64,000 nt of DNA from Gammaproteobacteria bacterium (GTDB lineage Bacteria; Pseudomonadota; Gammaproteobacteria; Steroidobacterales; Rariloculaceae): NCBI GenBank assembly GCA_022826245.1, contig JAJDVG010000002.1, positions 62,001 to 126,000 on the forward strand, given 5' to 3'. Position numbers and translations under genes: made by a program. Shown here one piece after another: positions 18,145 through 26,439 of this stretch. Each line of letters starts with the position of its first letter. Position 1 is the stretch's first letter. The notes beneath the pieces are model-generated. The model had not been told where the DNA came from and did no database searches. It saw only the letters and a program-made list of their open reading frames with translations.

Positions 18145-18993
18145 TCACTCGTCGGAATCGTAATAGTACCGGCTCGACACCTCGTTCTCGATGCATACGA
18201 ACTCGATCAGACTCGTGTCGAGCAGAATCCGCTGATTGACACGGACCGTGAACGGTTCCGTGTACGCCATCGGGTCCTCGATCGTCACATCGATCTCGAG
18301 CGTGCCGAAATTCGGCCGGCGGAAACGCTCGGTGATCTTGCCCGACGAGGTCAACGGGCTGCCGTTGTAGTCGAGCCAGACGTCATCGCGAAAGCCCGTG
18401 GTCTCGACGACGAGCGTGTCGCCGTCCCAGTGGCCGACGGAATAGCCGAACCACCACGGCAGGGCATCGCTGCCGGGCAATTCCCGGCCGTCGAGAAACA
18501 CCTGCCTCAGACCCGAGTTCGCCTCGTTGATGATCAGCACGAGTTCGGGCGTCTGCACGATTTTTCGCGGCTGCGGGTGCAGGTGGTAGTGCATGTGACC
18601 CATGGGCAGGCAATAGCCGTCGGGGTTGCCGCGCGCCATGTCGTCGATGCGCTCCTGGGTGATTCGGTCGCCCCACTCCGTGTAGGGCGGATCGAACTGG
18701 GCGCCGATATCGAAGAAGTGCGCGACCGGAGGTGAACCTTCCGGCGGATCCGCGTTAGGGCCCCGCCCGAGTTGCCCGTCGACGGGTCCGCGGCGCCCGC
18801 CTACTGCTTCCCAGATGCCCGACAGATCCGGCCGACCATCGGCCGTCGTCGGAGTCGGGCCTTCGAGATCGGGTTCCCCGTCGGCTGTCAACGGCACGTT
18901 GGGCGTCGGATGCGGCGCCCACTGTGCGAGCGCGGTTCCGGCTCCGAAGGAAAGGGATGCGGTCAAGGCCGCTGCAGACTTCCAGCCCTTCAC
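18145..18993 (-). CDS. Large secreted WDGDTLV-family protein
   Basis: A 282-aa exported protein of unknown function. It starts at GTG (18993) with GGGAG seven bases upstream, giving a signal peptide ending G-T-A-L-A-Q. Two copies of an A-D-G-x-P-D-L phrase precede S-G-I-W-E. The mid-protein cysteine is in D-G-Y-C-L-P-M, followed by K-I-V-Q-T-P-E-L-V-L-I, the core G-H-W-D-G-D-T-L-V-V-E-T, and the C-terminal cysteine in E-F-V-C-I-E-N-E. The segment H-M-H-Y-H-L-H-P is unusually histidine-rich for the family. Transcribed together with the DUF6152 gene downstream. Confidence 0.88.
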   Translation of the reverse strand: MKGWKSAAALTASLSFGAGTALAQWAPHPTPNVPLTADGEPDLEGPTPTTADGRPDLSGIWEAVGGRRGPVDGQLGRGPNADPPEGSPPVAHFFDIGAQFDPPYTEWGDRITQERIDDMARGNPDGYCLPMGHMHYHLHPQPRKIVQTPELVLIINEANSGLRQVFLDGRELPGSDALPWWFGYSVGHWDGDTLVVETTGFRDDVWLDYNGSPLTSSGKITERFRRPNFGTLEIDVTIEDPMAYTEPFTVRVNQRILLDTSLIEFVCIENEVSSRYYYDSDE

Positions 18994-19130
18994 AGTTCAC
19001 TCCCGTATCTACGCATCGTCGCGCATTATGCCCTGATCGGCGGCCCACCGGGGAGACAGTGCCGCGCACGAGCGATCGACTGCGCGGCGCTCTCCGCTGC
19101 AAGCGCCCGTCTGCGACTCACGCGCGCTCG

Positions 19131-19766
19131 TCAGCGCTCGAGCGGGGGCAGCAACGCCTCCCGCCCCGGTGGCAGTTGCTGGTCGACCGCATTGAGCATG
19201 ATGCCGACCCTGATGTACTCACCCATGATCGCCATGAGCTGGACCGTGTGCTGATATCCGTAGAGGTCGACCATCTGCTGCCAGAGCTCGCTGCTGACCG
19301 CGTTGTCGCGCAGCAGAGTGCGTCCGAAAGTGATGAACGTGGCGTCCCTGTCCGATAGCCCGGTCACGTCGCGGTCGTACTTGACGACGTCGATGACCGA
19401 TTGCTCGAGACCCTGCCGCAACCCGGCGGGCTCGTGCGCGGACCATTCGAACTGTTGGTCGAACTCGCGCGCTGCGATCAGCACGGCAAGCTGAAAGAAA
19501 CGCGCACCGACAGGACTGCCCTCCCCCGACGGAATCCCGAGATAACGGTCCCTCGGTGCGTAGATCGTCACATGAGGCGGGCCCGGGCGGGCCTCGAAGT
19601 CCGGCCGCTCGGCCAGGTAGCGCCGCCCTTCCTCGTCAAGATCTTCCGGAGTCACGGGAGGCAAGCGCGAGAGCGTCACGGGATGAATGTCCGGCGGAAG
19701 CTGTGTCTGCGCCTGCGCCGCGACCGACAGCGCAGCAAGAAGCGCCAGGAACAATCGAACGGTCAT
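19131..19766 (-). CDS. Exported carboxymuconolactone decarboxylase-like protein
   Basis: A 211-aa protein whose core resembles the carboxymuconolactone decarboxylase/AhpD helical family: F-F-Q-L-A-V-L-I-A-A-R-E-F-D, then E-W-S-A-H-E-P-A-G-L-R, and a late helix with L-Y-G-Y-Q-H-T-V-Q-L. No CxxC redox pair is present, so it is more decarboxylase-like than AhpD-like. The ATG at 19766 follows GGGGGAA and leads to a signal peptide (L-F-L-A-L-L-A-A-L-S-V-A-A-Q-A-Q), placing it in the periplasm, unusual for this family. The upstream 270 bp hold the remnant of a PQQ dehydrogenase on the other strand. Confidence 0.85.
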   Translation of the reverse strand: MTVRLFLALLAALSVAAQAQTQLPPDIHPVTLSRLPPVTPEDLDEEGRRYLAERPDFEARPGPPHVTIYAPRDRYLGIPSGEGSPVGARFFQLAVLIAAREFDQQFEWSAHEPAGLRQGLEQSVIDVVKYDRDVTGLSDRDATFITFGRTLLRDNAVSSELWQQMVDLYGYQHTVQLMAIMGEYIRVGIMLNAVDQQLPPGREALLPPLER

Positions 19767-19808
19767 GGTTTTCCCCCAGTTCGCGAAACGATTGAAAATC
19801 CAGTCTAG

Positions 19809-20012
19809 CCAGCGCCTGCCCGACCGTCCAGACGCGGCTCGGGACGTCCGTACAGGGGTTTTCCGATCAGCTACGCCGTGGACGGCAAGCAGTTCGTCGC
19901 CGTATCGACCGGGCTCGGCCGGGGCAGTCCGAGAGGCGTGCCGGCGACGAGCACACCGGAAATCAGCGTGCCCGCCCGCGGGCATGCCCTTTGCATGTTT
20001 GCCCTGCCGTAG
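19809..20012 (+). pseudogene. C-terminal remnant of a PQQ-dependent dehydrogenase
   Basis: This plus-strand reading frame, open from 19809 to TAG at 20010-20012, encodes the end of a quinoprotein with no matching start, signal or propeller upstream. From 19857 it reads G-F-P-I-S-Y-A-V-D-G-K-Q-F, V-A-V-S-T-G, and ends in M-F-A-L-P. The intact enzyme at 1.5 kb ends with the same order of motifs (G-F-P-I-S-F-A-V-D-G-R-Q-Y, V-A-V-S-T-G, F-A-L-P). A stop codon at 19806-19808 blocks the frame upstream. I take it as the tail of a deleted third PQQ dehydrogenase. Confidence 0.8.
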
Positions 20013-20036
20013 CCGGGGTGCGCGTTGACCGCTCCC

Positions 20037-21119
20037 CTACTTCGTCGCCGCTGCCTCGATTTCAGCGGCAAGCTCGATGAAGACCTCCGCATACGCCGCG
20101 TTGTCGAGCTGGGCCATTGCGAAGTGGCCGCCGCCCTCGAGACCGCGATCCGGAAAATACACCGAACTCGCATCTACGCCGGCTTGCTGCCAGGCGGCAG
20201 CCTGACATGCGATTACCTTGCCTCCATCGACCGGTCCGGATATTGCGCCGAGCCCGTATTCGCTCGCCACGAGTACGACGGGCACGTCATCGAAATTGAC
20301 GAGCCTGCTCGGAGAGTCTCCCTGCATCGGGCAGCCGTCGCGGTCCAGGGCCGCAAAGTCCTCGGGAAGCGCAGGCTCGACCTGCCAGTCGGCGATCGGC
20401 GGCCGGCCGCCGAAGCCTGGCGCGACCGGGTTGCCGCCCGCGGCTTCGAACGCAATGATGCCGACGACGTTTTCGGAGTTGAGGTCCGGCACGAGGAAAG
20501 TGCTGCCGCCACCTGCCGAATGCGAAATGAGTATCGCGGGACCGATCTCGTCGAGCAGGGTAGAAATCGTTTGAGCGGCAATTGCATTGCCGCAATACGG
20601 CGCTGTTGCGGAACTCGCAGACCAATCGACAATTGCGTCGTTGGTCGGAGTCGGCTCGCCGCCCGGCCAGACACTCGCGTCGGAGGTCGCAAGCCTCGAG
20701 ATGAACGCGGTATTCGCGCCGCCGACGGCGCCGTCCCCGCAACTCGCGTTGCTCTGCGAGCGGCCGTGACCCGGACGGTCGACGACATAGACGTCCCAGC
20801 CGTCAGCGACAAAATAGTCGACCCATCCGTCCCGCCCGTCCGGAGTTTCGAGCCAGTCTGTCCCCTGACCGCCACCGCCATGGATCAGGACAAGCGGGTA
20901 GCGGTGCCGGCTGTCCGCCGGCAGGAGATACTCAACGAACATCGCATTGAGCACATTGAGCGAGCCGTTGTCGCCATCTTCGGTCGTATGACCGACGAAC
21001 TTCCACCCGACGTCGCGGAGCACGAGTTCACCGGCTTCGCCGCCCGCGAGCGCGGATCCTGTCGCCGCAACGGCGCCCAGTGCCGCGCCCGCAAGCAAAT
21101 TCGTGATTTTCCCGTTCAT
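20037..21119 (-). CDS. Exported alpha/beta-hydrolase
   Basis: A 360-aa serine hydrolase with a signal peptide (A-A-L-G-A-V-A-A-T-G-S-A-L-A-G-G). Landmarks are the oxyanion segment L-I-H-G-G-G-G-Q-G near residue 78, D-R-P-G-H-G-R-S near 114, the nucleophile Ser201 in S-H-S-A-G-G, and a C-terminal histidine in G-G-G-H-F-A-M. It resembles bacterial esterases that act on polyaromatic or plant esters, but I cannot name a substrate. The ATG at 21119 has GGAG about ten bases upstream. It ends 25 bp from the PQQ remnant stop. Confidence 0.9.
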   Translation of the reverse strand: MNGKITNLLAGAALGAVAATGSALAGGEAGELVLRDVGWKFVGHTTEDGDNGSLNVLNAMFVEYLLPADSRHRYPLVLIHGGGGQGTDWLETPDGRDGWVDYFVADGWDVYVVDRPGHGRSQSNASCGDGAVGGANTAFISRLATSDASVWPGGEPTPTNDAIVDWSASSATAPYCGNAIAAQTISTLLDEIGPAILISHSAGGGSTFLVPDLNSENVVGIIAFEAAGGNPVAPGFGGRPPIADWQVEPALPEDFAALDRDGCPMQGDSPSRLVNFDDVPVVLVASEYGLGAISGPVDGGKVIACQAAAWQQAGVDASSVYFPDRGLEGGGHFAMAQLDNAAYAEVFIELAAEIEAAATK

Positions 21120-21251
21120 TGATACTGCTCCATGATCTGACAATTGTTTTTTCGTTGTCCCCGGTCGATAGTGCCGAACGCGAGCGAAACCCCGGCCAGC
21201 GAGTTTATCCCGACCGCGCTTGCGTGGCCATGTCCGGCCGCCTGCAGACGG

Positions 21252-21635
21252 CTACTGGAACTCGCGGCCGTCCTCGAGCCTGACCCGTCGCAGAAAGTAG
21301 ACGCCCGGATCTTCGCGAAGCGGAGAACCGATCGCGGTGATCCTCGTCCCGGGCTCGATCATGGCCGGCCGCAAACCCCGGCGAACGAGCATATTGGCGG
21401 GCGCGCCCTCGATGAAGGTAATCGTCTCCTCATCGCCGTTTTCAAGCGTCCGCGTCAATGTCATCGCGATATGCGGATTCTTGAAATTCAGGGTCTCGAC
21501 GACGCCTTCGAAGGGAATCTCCTGACTGAAATCGTAGATCGCAAATGAATGGTGCCCGAGTGCGGGCGCCGCGATCATTGCGATTACCGCAAGGACCGCA
21601 GGCGCGAAGCTCGGACCGCGCGATGCTCTTCTCAT
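21252..21635 (-). CDS. DUF6152-like small secreted protein
   Basis: A 127-aa exported protein, the most divergent of the small family here. The signal peptide ends A-P-A-L-G and the mature chain would start H-H-S-F. G-V-V-E-T-L-N-F and K-N-P-H follow at the family positions (His at mature residue 28), then N-M-L-V-R-R-G-L-R and G-T-R-I-T-A-I-G-S. The ATG at 21635 has GGAG eight bases upstream. It diverges from the large-family gene at 21.8 kb across 207 bp, the only divergent pair of the two families. Function unknown. Confidence 0.87.
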   Translation of the reverse strand: MRRASRGPSFAPAVLAVIAMIAAPALGHHSFAIYDFSQEIPFEGVVETLNFKNPHIAMTLTRTLENGDEETITFIEGAPANMLVRRGLRPAMIEPGTRITAIGSPLREDPGVYFLRRVRLEDGREFQ

Positions 21636-21842
21636 CCTCGTTGCTCCGCGGAAATGGGCCGCCAAACGATAACAAGGCGTATCCCGAAAGACCATAATAG
21701 GCGAACGCGCGGCGAGCTTGACGTGATTTGCGCGGCCATGGCTTCTTGCGATAAAAGACTCTCAAGCCACAAGAGACTCCGGGGGCGCTGCGGCTCGCGT
21801 CGTATGCAGCCACCCGCCGAAGCCTGACAGGGGGATTTTTCG

Positions 21843-22583
21843 ATGAACTGCACAAGCATCAGGTCGGTTTTCGCAAGCATGGTTCTGGTGGCAGCAGGAA
21901 GCAGCGCGAATGCGCAGATCGTGGCCGAACCGGATTTCACCGGAATCTGGATGCCGCTGATCGAGAGCGAATCATCGGTCGAGCGGATCTCCTGGCCGTC
22001 TGAACTACCGTATACGGAATACGGGCAGGCGCTCTGGGACGCGTACGCGGCCGAGTTCGACCCGGTAACCGACGATCCGGCAAGGTTCTGCGTTCATCCG
22101 GGCATGCCGAGCTCGATGCTCGGCACGCCGACATTTCCGATCGAGATCTTCCAGCGTCCACACGACCTGACGATCTTCCTCGAGGCGTATTACCAATACC
22201 GAAAGATCTACATCGAAGTCGAGGACCGCGAGCCTCCCGAGCCGATTCTGTCGTCCCGAATGGGCTATTCGACCGCTCATTGGGAGGACGACACGCTCGT
22301 CGTCGAAACGTCCTGGCTCGCCGCACGGGACAAGGGACGCATCGTGATGTCGGCGGATGCGCGCGTCGTCGAGCGCATCCACATGGAGATCGATGACGAG
22401 GGTCGGCGACTGCTGGTCGACAACATCAGTTTCATCGACCCGATGGTCTACTCCGAACCCATCGACATCCGCGGCATCTGGTACTACTCACCGGATACAC
22501 CGGTCATGGAATACGTGTGCAGCCAGAACATCTATGACGAGCACATCGCAGCAAAGCGCGCGGCCGCTGCAGCCGCGCCTTGA
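21843..22583 (+). CDS. Large secreted WDGDTLV-family protein
   Basis: A 246-aa exported protein of unknown function, one of the shortest complete relatives. Signal peptide ends S-S-A-N-A-Q. Family order is kept: F-T-G-I-W, mid cysteine in R-F-C-V-H-P-G, the core A-H-W-E-D-D-T-L-V-V-E-T, and C-terminal cysteine in E-Y-V-C-S-Q-N. The tail is a short Ala-rich run. The ATG follows CAGGGGGA. It leads a three-gene plus-strand group with a second large-family gene 59 bp downstream and a DUF6152 gene after that. Confidence 0.88.
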   Translation: MNCTSIRSVFASMVLVAAGSSANAQIVAEPDFTGIWMPLIESESSVERISWPSELPYTEYGQALWDAYAAEFDPVTDDPARFCVHPGMPSSMLGTPTFPIEIFQRPHDLTIFLEAYYQYRKIYIEVEDREPPEPILSSRMGYSTAHWEDDTLVVETSWLAARDKGRIVMSADARVVERIHMEIDDEGRRLLVDNISFIDPMVYSEPIDIRGIWYYSPDTPVMEYVCSQNIYDEHIAAKRAAAAAAP

Positions 22584-22642
22584 TGAGCGTGCTCACTTTT
22601 CCATAAACTTGCACACTTGCAAACCGTTCAGGAGCAGTTTCC

Positions 22643-23563
22643 ATGACGAAGCTCAACAAGCCTTGTCTTTCGCTCGGCGCCGTGCTGATCCTCGCTGGCG
22701 CCGCGATGCCGCTCGAGCAGTCAGCGGCACAGCGTCAGGCGCCGCCGCCCCCGTCGCCCGAAAAACAGGCGATGATCGACCTCGGAATCGAGCACGAGAC
22801 CGCTCGAGGCCTCTATGAGTACTTCAGGAGTGAAGCCGACGGCGACGGTACCCTGGCCTGGGAGGATGTGCCCGACTGGAGCGGCGTATGGACGCGGGAG
22901 ACATTCGTGTTCTTCTGGGACGGCGATCAGGGCACCATGGACACGCTGCCGACGGCGAAGCTGACCCCCGAATACGAACGCAGGCTCATCGAGAAGCTCG
23001 ACCGCATCGACCAGGGTATCGAATACGACCCGCTGAGTGCGGGCGAACCGGCCGGAATGCCGCGCTGGATCTCGGAGCCGTTCCTGAAGGACTTCGCCGT
23101 CACGCCGCAGCAGACCTGGCTCATCAACGAGATGATGAACGAAATCCGCCGCGTCTACACCGACGGCCGCGACCATCCGCCGTCCGAAGACGCCTACCCG
23201 CTCTGGCTCGGCGATTCGATCGGATTCTGGGATGAAGACCGACTCGTCATTCATACCAACCAGATGCGCGACGGGCAGTACCAGCGCATTCAGCCGGAAT
23301 ACACCGACCAGGTCGAAACCGTCGAGATCTGGCAGAAGACGGCCGACGACACGATCGAGGTCGACATCTGGGTCTACGACCCGCCGGTTCTCGTTGAACC
23401 TTGGTACACTAGACAGGTTTTCAAGAAGCTGACCAATGACGATAACGGGCTCAGGATTCGCTATTGGCACTTCAACGAGAACCAGAACAACGCCGTGTTC
23501 GAGACCGACGAAGGCAGTTCGGACTTCGCTGACTTCACGTTCACGGACCAGGACGACAACTGA
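22643..23563 (+). CDS. Large secreted WDGDTLV-family protein lacking both cysteines
   Basis: A 306-aa exported protein; signal peptide followed by a P-P-P-P-S-P linker. The family order is recognisable (W-S-G-V-W, a central I-S-E-P-F block, I-G-F-W-D-E-D-R-L-V-I-H-T, V-D-I-W-V-Y-D-P-P), yet the core has D-R-L-V-I-H instead of D-T-L-V-I-E, and the mature protein contains no cysteine at all. Both conserved cysteines are therefore lost together. ATG with CAGGAG upstream. It lies between the 21.8-kb relative and the DUF6152 gene, 19 bp before the latter. Function unknown. Confidence 0.87.
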   Translation: MTKLNKPCLSLGAVLILAGAAMPLEQSAAQRQAPPPPSPEKQAMIDLGIEHETARGLYEYFRSEADGDGTLAWEDVPDWSGVWTRETFVFFWDGDQGTMDTLPTAKLTPEYERRLIEKLDRIDQGIEYDPLSAGEPAGMPRWISEPFLKDFAVTPQQTWLINEMMNEIRRVYTDGRDHPPSEDAYPLWLGDSIGFWDEDRLVIHTNQMRDGQYQRIQPEYTDQVETVEIWQKTADDTIEVDIWVYDPPVLVEPWYTRQVFKKLTNDDNGLRIRYWHFNENQNNAVFETDEGSSDFADFTFTDQDDN

Positions 23564-23582
23564 CGGTCAGGAGAAATCAACC

Positions 23583-23969
23583 ATGAAGATCAAGTTGGCA
23601 GTGACACTCGCGAGCGCGGTTCTCGTTGCAACGACAGCGCTCGCCCACCACTCGACGGTCATGTTCGACGAGGAACGGGAAGTTACCGTGACGGGCGTCG
23701 TCAAGGAATTCCAGTACACGAATCCACATTCGTGGCTGCTCGTCGACGTCACGAACGAAGACGGTTCGGTCACGACCTGGGGCTTCGAGGCCGAGGGCCC
23801 GAGCACGCTCATGCGGGCAGGTATCCGCAGAAGCGATTTCTCGCCCGGCACTGAGCTTACGATCACCGGGCATCCGATGAGGGACGGACGTCCCGGCGCG
23901 GCGTGGTTGCACGCGACCCGCGGCGATGGCACTGAATTCGATCCGCGCTCCGGGTTTGCGATCCGCTAG
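23583..23969 (+). CDS. DUF6152-like small secreted protein
   Basis: A 128-aa exported protein. The signal peptide ends T-T-A-L-A and the mature chain would begin H-H-S-T-V-M-F-D. The pattern G-V-V-K-E-F-Q-Y, T-N-P-H (His at mature residue 28), L-L-V-D-V, T-L-M-R-A-G-I-R and G-H-P-M-R-D-G is kept. ATG at 23583 with AGGAGA upstream. Last gene of the 21.8-24.0 kb group; a long perfect hairpin follows. Function unknown. Confidence 0.88.
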   Translation: MKIKLAVTLASAVLVATTALAHHSTVMFDEEREVTVTGVVKEFQYTNPHSWLLVDVTNEDGSVTTWGFEAEGPSTLMRAGIRRSDFSPGTELTITGHPMRDGRPGAAWLHATRGDGTEFDPRSGFAIR

Positions 23970-23994
23970 ATCAAGCGCGCTTTCGCCACTCAAC

Positions 23995-24033
23995 ATACGG
24001 CGGCTCCGGTACGCGCTACCGGAGCCGCCGTAT
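23995..24033. terminator. Strong bidirectional hairpin between convergent genes
   Basis: A perfect 17-bp stem (23995-24011 with 24017-24033, arms beginning ATACGGCGGC) and a five-base loop sit between the DUF6152 stop and the stop of the convergent mechanosensitive-channel gene. There is no U-tract, but symmetry and position fit a shared terminator. Confidence 0.75.
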
Positions 24034-24037
24034 TCCG

Positions 24038-25354
24038 TCAGGCCACGGAATGTCCGCGTTCGAATGCCGGCGCGACGATCTGCGGACCGGAGCGTAGATG
24101 CAGGTCGCGCTGCGGATACGGAATTTCGATGCCCTCTGCCTTGAACTTGTCCCAGATGCGAAGCAGCACTGCGCTCTTCACGTTCGTTACACCGTTGTGC
24201 GCATCGGCGATCCAGAACCGGACCTGCAGATCGACCGAGCTGTCGCCAAACCCGACGAGCAGGCACTTGGCGACCGGATCGTCGAGCACACGATCGACAC
24301 CCGCTGCTGCTTCCGTGCACAGTTCGATCGCCCGTTTGACGTCGGAGTCGTAATGCACGCCGACATCGAGCTTCAGGCGCGTTCTGTTGTTCGTATGCGT
24401 CCAGTTCTCCACGTGTTCGGAAATCAGCGTCTCGTTCGGAATCAGGTGTTCCACGCCGTCCCGCGTCACCACCGACACGTAGCGGCCGCCGAGCGCCGTG
24501 ACCCAGCCATAGGTGCCTGAGACGGCAATCACGTCACCCGGTTTGATCGACTTGTCGAGCAGCAGAATCACGCCGCTGATCAGGTTGCCGATGACCTTCT
24601 GAAGACCGAAACCGATACCGAGGCCGATTGCGCCGCCGACGACCGCGAGCGCCGTCAGGTCGATGCCGACGCTGTCGATCGCGATCAGGATCGCAAGGCC
24701 GATCAGCACGATCTTCAGGGACTTCGCGAACAGCACCTGAACGGACGGCGAGAAGGCCTGAATGCTGCGAATCCGGGCTTCGAGGACGCGCGTCAGATAC
24801 ATCGCGATCCACAGCAGCACGGCCAGTGCGAGCGTCGACTGGACCACCGTGTACAACGATATCCTGAGTTCGCCAAGCGTGATCGCGATCGAATCGAGCA
24901 CGGTGATCGTCGGTTGCAGAAGATCGAGGATGTTGAGCGCGGCGATCGACCATGCGACGAGCGTGAAAGCCCTCGACCACACCTCGTTCCTGGCAAGCTG
25001 CGACACGAACCGTATCGCGACCCAGGCCGTCAGGAGGCTCGCCACGGTGATGAGCAATCGATCCGGCCAGCTCATCGTGCTTGCGGTCGCGATCGCCAGC
25101 CACAGCAAGGCAAGCCAGATCAGCGGAAGCTTCAATGGCCTGGAAATATCGATCACTCGTGCCGCTCCGGGCCTGGACCTCTGAGTGTCGAGCAACGGCC
25201 TCAGACGCCGGGAGATCCACAGGGCGATACCCCATGCGGCGACGATGACCGCAAGCTGTACGGCGCTGTCGAGCACCAGCACATTGACCACTGTCCATTC
25301 GTACGCAAGATTGGCGAGCTCGATTAGCCGCTCAGCCGAAAACAGGTCGTTCAT
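24038..25354 (-). CDS. MscS-family mechanosensitive ion channel
   Basis: A 438-aa inner-membrane protein. Several N-terminal membrane helices (about residues 25-190) precede the MscS core: the pore helix segment L-A-V-V-G-G-A-I-G-L-G-I-G-F-G-L-Q, then N-L-I-S-G-V-I-L-L-L-D-K-S-I-K-P-G-D-V, the conserved beta-domain start. The cytoplasmic cage follows with L-I-P-N-E-T-L-I-S. It is longer than E. coli MscS (286 aa) because of extra N-terminal helices. It would release solutes on osmotic downshock. The ATG at 25354 is used. The 323-bp gap upstream contains the palindromic repeat. Confidence 0.95.
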   Translation of the reverse strand: MNDLFSAERLIELANLAYEWTVVNVLVLDSAVQLAVIVAAWGIALWISRRLRPLLDTQRSRPGAARVIDISRPLKLPLIWLALLWLAIATASTMSWPDRLLITVASLLTAWVAIRFVSQLARNEVWSRAFTLVAWSIAALNILDLLQPTITVLDSIAITLGELRISLYTVVQSTLALAVLLWIAMYLTRVLEARIRSIQAFSPSVQVLFAKSLKIVLIGLAILIAIDSVGIDLTALAVVGGAIGLGIGFGLQKVIGNLISGVILLLDKSIKPGDVIAVSGTYGWVTALGGRYVSVVTRDGVEHLIPNETLISEHVENWTHTNNRTRLKLDVGVHYDSDVKRAIELCTEAAAGVDRVLDDPVAKCLLVGFGDSSVDLQVRFWIADAHNGVTNVKSAVLLRIWDKFKAEGIEIPYPQRDLHLRSGPQIVAPAFERGHSVA

Positions 25355-25441
25355 TTGCCGTCACTCCGTTTGGCCATCCACGAACGTCGGTCAGTCTAAC
25401 CCGCATGTCTTGTCCTGGGTCGGGGAGTCGCGCGGTCATGC

Positions 25442-25551
25442 GGGGAGGCGCATTGCGCGCCGCTTGAAACACGCCGTGAATACATCCCTGTAGGCTCCGC
25501 GCGCGCATCCCTGCGCGCGAGGGTTTCAAGCGGCGCGCAATGCACCTCCCC
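25442..25551. repeat. Palindromic repeat element, copy 1
   Basis: This occupies much of the 323-bp gap between the mechanosensitive-channel and 25.7-kb genes. The outer arms are 29 bp (25442-25470 and 25523-25551) with one mismatch; the loop holds an inner 7-bp CGCGCGC/GCGCGCG hairpin. The inner 72 bp (25461-25532) are closely related to 52888-52957. The structure resembles REP-type or MITE-like dispersed elements. Nothing else is seen in the gap except GC-rich sequence downstream (25552-25677). Confidence 0.8.
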
Positions 25552-25677
25552 TTGGTTTGTCGCGGATTGGGGCCGGAACCTGTGACGCTGGTGACGGCGT
25601 GTGAGTACGCGCCTCACCTGCACGCTTGTCGAGCGCGTGAAGGACCCGCTGGTGGGTGGAGTAAGGCGAGGCTGGTG

Positions 25678-26439
25678 CTAGCGGGCGCGGCAGGGTTGGG
25701 GGTCCCAGCCGCTGCGGTCGGTCTGTCTGCGGAAGTTGCTGCTCGTGATGACGCGGGTCGTGAAGTATTCGGGATCGTCCACGATGCTCAGAACGGTGAG
25801 CCACACGGTGCCGTCGGGGTGGGTCAGAAGATCGAAGTACTCGGTGAGCCGGGCGTTCTCACTGTACGGCACGCCGTTTTTCCTGAGATAACCGGCGCGC
25901 ATGGCTGTCGTCTCGACCCTGAGCGTGCCGTTCGCGGCCGGCTGGCCGCGGCCGCCGCCGTGCATGACCCACTCGGCTTCCGAAACGCCCTGCCAGGTCG
26001 GCTCGGCGGGTTCCGGGGCGCCGTCGAAGTGGAGCATGCGGATCTGGCGTCCCGCATCCGTTTCGATCTCGAGCGTCGAATCGTCCACCCACGAGATTCT
26101 GAGCCGGCCCGGCACTCGCATGATCGCCGCGGCGCCGTAGGACCTGCACTCATTGCCTTCGGCCTCGTCGCGCTCGGGGTCCCAGGCATCGGCAGCCGCC
26201 CGGGCGGCCTGGCTCAGCGGCAGCCCGGGAAAATCGTTTCTCGGCGGCGTCACCATCCTGAACCGCCAGTCCTCGGTGACGATCGAAACCCATTGGCCGG
26301 TCAGATCGATGGGCGCCATGTCCCGGGCCGGCCCCTCGGGGCCGCGAGCGCCGCCGAACTGCGCCATGGCCTGTCCGTGGATGACGAAGCCGATGAAAGC
26401 CAGCGCAAATGCCGCAGTGATCCGCCGCGCCGCGTTCAT
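25678..26439 (-). CDS. Secreted protein related to the WDGDTLV family (LTGQW subgroup)
   Basis: A 253-aa exported protein of unknown function. The signal peptide ends G-Q-A-M-A-Q. It belongs to a subgroup with the 27.5-kb protein: L-T-G-Q-W near the start, mid cysteine in N-E-C-R-S-Y, then T-L-R-V-E-T-T, Y-L-R-K-N-G-V, N-A-R-L-T-E-Y-F and a C-terminal cysteine in P-Q-P-C-R. The W-D-G-D-T-L-V core is replaced by A-N-G-T-L-R-V-E-T. Its ATG overlaps the MBL gene stop by four bases (ATGA), so both are made from one message. Confidence 0.85.
   Translation of the reverse strand: MNAARRITAAFALAFIGFVIHGQAMAQFGGARGPEGPARDMAPIDLTGQWVSIVTEDWRFRMVTPPRNDFPGLPLSQAARAAADAWDPERDEAEGNECRSYGAAAIMRVPGRLRISWVDDSTLEIETDAGRQIRMLHFDGAPEPAEPTWQGVSEAEWVMHGGGRGQPAANGTLRVETTAMRAGYLRKNGVPYSENARLTEYFDLLTHPDGTVWLTVLSIVDDPEYFTTRVITSSNFRRQTDRSGWDPQPCRAR

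Noticed and set aside
25442-25551. The palindrome as an ordinary terminator of the upstream gene
   Set aside because: It is 90 bp from the start, not the end, of the mechanosensitive-channel gene and has a related copy elsewhere, so a repeat is a better reading.
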